A stretch of DNA of 7,511 bases. Origin: Bacteroidales bacterium (GTDB taxonomy: Bacteria; Bacteroidota; Bacteroidia; Bacteroidales; UBA932). The stretch spans positions 1 to 7,511 of the forward strand of contig JAHHQQ010000042.1 in assembly GCA_020026275.1 (NCBI GenBank), written 5' to 3'. The notes beneath the pieces are model-generated. The model saw only the letters and a list, made by a program, of their open reading frames with translations. It did not search any database and had not been told where the DNA came from. Numbering within the stretch: position 1 is the stretch's first letter; every line of letters starts with the position of its first letter. The position numbers and the translations under genes were made by a program. Below, piece by piece: positions 4,887 to 7,511 of this stretch.

Positions 4887-7364
4887 CTACTGGTCCTGAC
4901 CTGTAAAGAAATAAGGAGCATAGGTATATCCACATTTTCTATACAGTTGAGGCAGAAGAGCGACTGAACGTTTCTTGAAATCCAGAAAATTCTTCCGGTC
5001 ATATGACCACCCGACCTCACTCAACGCTGCCAATCTCGGCAGGACCTTATATTGTACAGATTTGATATCCGGAATATATTCTGTCCATACATTTGCCTGG
5101 ACACCGAGTATTCTTGGAGCCAACCGCCGGCTGATATTGCTGTAAGGATCCAAACTGTAAACCTGCTTTACAGGAAGATACCTCGTTCCGCAAAGCGGTT
5201 CCATTCCAAGAGGATCGCCCGTCTGGGCATAATCAAAATAACAATTCCATTTCGGAGTCATGATCACATCATTGCCAGCCATAGCAGCCTTGACTCCATT
5301 ATGCTGATCACGCCATGTCATGACAGTCGCACTCTTGGAAATTCCGCCATCAATGATTTCATCCCAACCGATCAGCTTCCGGCCATGACTATTCAGCCAT
5401 GCCTCAATTCTATGGATGAAATAACTCTGAAGCTGACGTTCATCCCGAAGACCTTCCTCTTCAATCCGTTTCTGACAAAGCGGACATTGACGCCACCTGT
5501 CTTTTGGACATTCATCTCCACCAATATGTATATATTGTGACGGGAACAGCTCCAATATTTCAGAAAGGACATCCTCGATGAACTGGAAAGTGGACTCTTT
5601 TCCGGCACAATATACGTCTTCGCTGATTCCCCATCTCGTCCAGACGGAATAAGGACCGCCTGTACAGCCCAACCAAGGATAACTGGTCAATGCACCCATG
5701 CCGTGCCCCGGCATCTCTATCTCCGGAATCACGGTAATATAGCGGTCTTCCGCATATTTGACAATCTCCTTCACTTCTTCCTGAGAATAATAGCCTCCGT
5801 ATCCGGTTCCGTCGAAGACAGCACCTTCCAGGCGGTTCTGGCCTATTATCGTTTCACGTCTTACGGATCCTACCTTGGTCAGTTCCGGATATTTCTTTAT
5901 TTCAATTCTCCAACCCTGGTCTTCTGTAAGATGCCAATGAAAAACATTCATCTTGTGCATGGCAATCATGTCAATGAAAGACTTTACCTCTTCCACTGTA
6001 AAAAAATGTCTCGCCACATCCAGCATGGTCCCCCTGTATGCAAAGCAAGGCTTATCCTTCACCGTCATGCAATGCACACGACCCTCCAATATAACCTGAC
6101 GCAAGGTCTGAAGGCCATGGGAGACTCCATGAGGAGAACCACCTCTCAATACGATACCTGAGCGACGGACTTCCAGAATATATTCCTCCTTTTCCAAACT
6201 GCCGTCCAGAGTCAGTTCAATGGATCCGGCTGCCGGAATTTCCGAAAAGGAAAGTTCAAATCCGAGCACCGGCTCCATATAGGAGGCAAAAATAGAGGCA
6301 GGTTTCCGCAGTCGGGAATCTGCAGAAAACAACCGAGTCTGCTCTGAAATCTTGAAAAATCCAGATTTGCGTTCAACCGATACCGGTTTCGGAATAATGC
6401 AGATTTCCTTTTTGAGAATATCATTTTCTTCCTCCAACACATCCTCAAACTCCATGCAGATAGGAAAATGATCGGAAGCGACTCTGGTAAAGTCATCGTA
6501 TATAGTTTCCGCAGAGAATGTACGATTGAAAAGGGCATCATTGGCATAGAAATAATCCAGCCGGGCAAAGCCAGATGGCAGCGAAGTCATGTACTTCCCT
6601 TCATGAAATCGGTTCATCACATCATTTCCGAAGGCATCCAGCATCAAGTTCATCGCATCGTAATTGCAGGTCAGATTCCGGGACTTGTAATAGGCATCGT
6701 CCACAGCAGAGCGTGAATTCATGTCTCCAGTCATGATCCAATATTTCTCATCCTTGAATTTGGGATTGTTGATGGTCAGATTGATGACCGCCTTCAACTC
6801 CTCGTATCTGGACTTGTCCCCTCCCTTACAGGTAAGAACTCTCTCAGGAAGCTTCTTCACATTTTCAGGAACACCTTTCACATTGACTTCCTGATAACGC
6901 CCAAGAGGCCAAGTATGGATGACAATATAGTTCACCCCACGAATCTTGACATGCAATGCGCCATGAGACAAACCTCCACCGATTTTCTGGACCACCTCAA
7001 TTGGATATCGGGAGGTAATTGCAACAGGATAATTGTCCTGACAAGGCCCTACCGCAACATACGAATGTCCCCACCTTTGTGCCAACTCTTTGAGGTGATA
7101 CGGCAGATACCTTGATGTAGAATCATCATGTATCCTATGCAGTTCCCTATCCTTGTGCATCGCTCCTTCACAGATTGCAAAGACATCAGGCGCCTGTCCA
7201 TTCATCCAGGTGACAAAACGGTCATAATTGTTATACTGGTCCCACCACATACCGTTCATAATATTGTAATCAATGAACTTGATGGAATTTCCCGGCCTGA
7301 CATTGCCGGCCATTACCTGTAATACCGCAAGAAACGGCAAAAACATCATCAGAATTTTTTTCAT
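4887..7364 (-). CDS. Secreted EEP phosphodiesterase/nuclease domain fused to GH20 beta-N-acetylhexosaminidase
   Basis: An 825-residue exported protein with two enzyme domains. Residues 1-19 form a signal peptide with a likely cut after VMA; no lipobox is seen. Residues about 26-306 are an endonuclease/exonuclease/phosphatase (EEP) domain with all metal and catalytic positions: Asn34, Glu66, His150, Asp214 and Asn216 (GDMNS), Asp270, and Asp298-His299 (SDH). A short acidic linker (about 307-320) leads to the GH20b domain (322 to about 440), then the GH20 barrel (about 441-790). GH20 residues present are Arg452, Asp482, His554, catalytic Asp617-Glu618 (HIGGDE), Trp684 and Trp760. GH20 removes terminal beta-linked GlcNAc or GalNAc by substrate-assisted catalysis. 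EEP domains hydrolyse phosphodiesters or phosphomonoesters, and the substrate here is unknown. The gene converges on the regulator across 120 bases. The reading frame is continuous, with no sign of frameshift. Confidence 0.93.
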   Translation of the reverse strand: MKKILMMFLPFLAVLQVMAGNVRPGNSIKFIDYNIMNGMWWDQYNNYDRFVTWMNGQAPDVFAICEGAMHKDRELHRIHDDSTSRYLPYHLKELAQRWGHSYVAVGPCQDNYPVAITSRYPIEVVQKIGGGLSHGALHVKIRGVNYIVIHTWPLGRYQEVNVKGVPENVKKLPERVLTCKGGDKSRYEELKAVINLTINNPKFKDEKYWIMTGDMNSRSAVDDAYYKSRNLTCNYDAMNLMLDAFGNDVMNRFHEGKYMTSLPSGFARLDYFYANDALFNRTFSAETIYDDFTRVASDHFPICMEFEDVLEEENDILKKEICIIPKPVSVERKSGFFKISEQTRLFSADSRLRKPASIFASYMEPVLGFELSFSEIPAAGSIELTLDGSLEKEEYILEVRRSGIVLRGGSPHGVSHGLQTLRQVILEGRVHCMTVKDKPCFAYRGTMLDVARHFFTVEEVKSFIDMIAMHKMNVFHWHLTEDQGWRIEIKKYPELTKVGSVRRETIIGQNRLEGAVFDGTGYGGYYSQEEVKEIVKYAEDRYITVIPEIEMPGHGMGALTSYPWLGCTGGPYSVWTRWGISEDVYCAGKESTFQFIEDVLSEILELFPSQYIHIGGDECPKDRWRQCPLCQKRIEEEGLRDERQLQSYFIHRIEAWLNSHGRKLIGWDEIIDGGISKSATVMTWRDQHNGVKAAMAGNDVIMTPKWNCYFDYAQTGDPLGMEPLCGTRYLPVKQVYSLDPYSNISRRLAPRILGVQANVWTEYIPDIKSVQYKVLPRLAALSEVGWSYDRKNFLDFKKRSVALLPQLYRKCGYTYAPYFFTGQDQ

Positions 7365-7392
7365 TTCAGTTTCACTTAATTACATGATTCGC

Positions 7393-7438
7393 CAAGACCT
7401 GTCTTGTCTTGAAACATTTCCTTTTTCAAAAGACAAGA
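7393..7438. repeat. GTCTTG/CAAGAC repeat cluster and hairpin upstream of the EEP-GH20 gene
   Basis: CAAGAC (7393-7398) and GTCTTG (7401-7406) form a 6-bp inverted repeat with a 2-base spacer. A second GTCTTG overlaps at 7406-7411. TCTTGTCTT (7402-7410) is the exact reverse complement of AAGACAAGA (7430-7438), and GAAA/TTTC extend the stem past a 2-base bulge. The cluster lies 29 to 74 bases before the start codon, so it could be an operator or a leader hairpin. Its function is inferred. Confidence 0.5.
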
Positions 7439-7484
7439 AACAACGTTTACATTCACTTATTTTCATTTTCATATCCATAACCTC

Positions 7485-7493
7485 AAATTATAG
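7485..7493 (-). promoter_or_regulatory. Possible -7/-10 element of the EEP-GH20 gene
   Basis: On the minus strand this reads CTATAATTT and continues with G, giving TA-TAA-TTTG: the Bacteroides -7 box with one extra base. Transcription from here would give a leader of about 110 bases containing the repeat cluster. It overlaps an inverted repeat (AATTATA at 7486-7492 and TATAATT at 7504-7510) that reaches the window edge. No -33 element is clear. Confidence 0.3.
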
Positions 7494-7511
7494 ACGACAA
7501 GTGTATAATTG

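Noticed and set aside
4887..7364. The EEP-GH20 protein as two adjacent genes joined by a sequencing error
   Set aside because: The frame is continuous through the linker, there is no stop, start or second signal peptide near residue 320, and the linker reads as normal protein.

Overview
The window looks like chromosomal DNA of a gut-type Bacteroidales bacterium (Bacteroidota). The lines of evidence are: no Shine-Dalgarno sequences ahead of clear genes, an exact match to the Bacteroides -7 promoter consensus TAnnTTTG upstream of a regulator, a lipoprotein glycanase with an acidic stretch after the lipid cysteine, and a secreted GH20 hexosaminidase. I cannot fix the genus. There is no rRNA, tRNA, CRISPR array, insertion sequence or phage gene.

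Left part (1-2437, + strand): a tightly packed four-gene run. The first gene is cut by the window edge and I do not recognise it. Its stop overlaps the start of a GNAT acetyltransferase (TGATG). Then follow, with gaps of 20 and 6 bases, a peptide methionine sulfoxide reductase (msrA) and an AlkD-type DNA alkylation repair protein. The last two form a damage-repair pair for protein and DNA.

Middle (2438-4886): the run meets a minus-strand GH53 endo-beta-1,4-galactanase lipoprotein head to head, with a strong hairpin between them. The GH53 gene is divergent from a DeoR-family regulator across a 293-base, AT-rich spacer. The spacer holds a perfect 10-bp motif (ACATTGGCCG) facing each gene, a -7 box for the regulator, and a run of A-tracts. 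The regulator ends in a canonical stem-loop terminator.

Right part (4887-7511, - strand): one 825-residue secreted protein joins an endonuclease/exonuclease/phosphatase (EEP) domain to a complete GH20 beta-N-acetylhexosaminidase. Both catalytic residue sets are intact. Its upstream region has a cluster of GTCTTG/CAAGAC repeats and shares the 9-mer CTATAATTT with the GH53 upstream region. This fusion is the most unusual item in the window.

How the genes may work together (inference): the regulator probably senses a phosphorylated sugar and could control its own gene and the divergent galactanase. The EEP-GH20 protein would act outside the cytoplasm on a substrate carrying both a beta-linked N-acetylhexosamine and a phosphodiester. 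The left run is G+C richer than the right part, so the two halves may have different histories.
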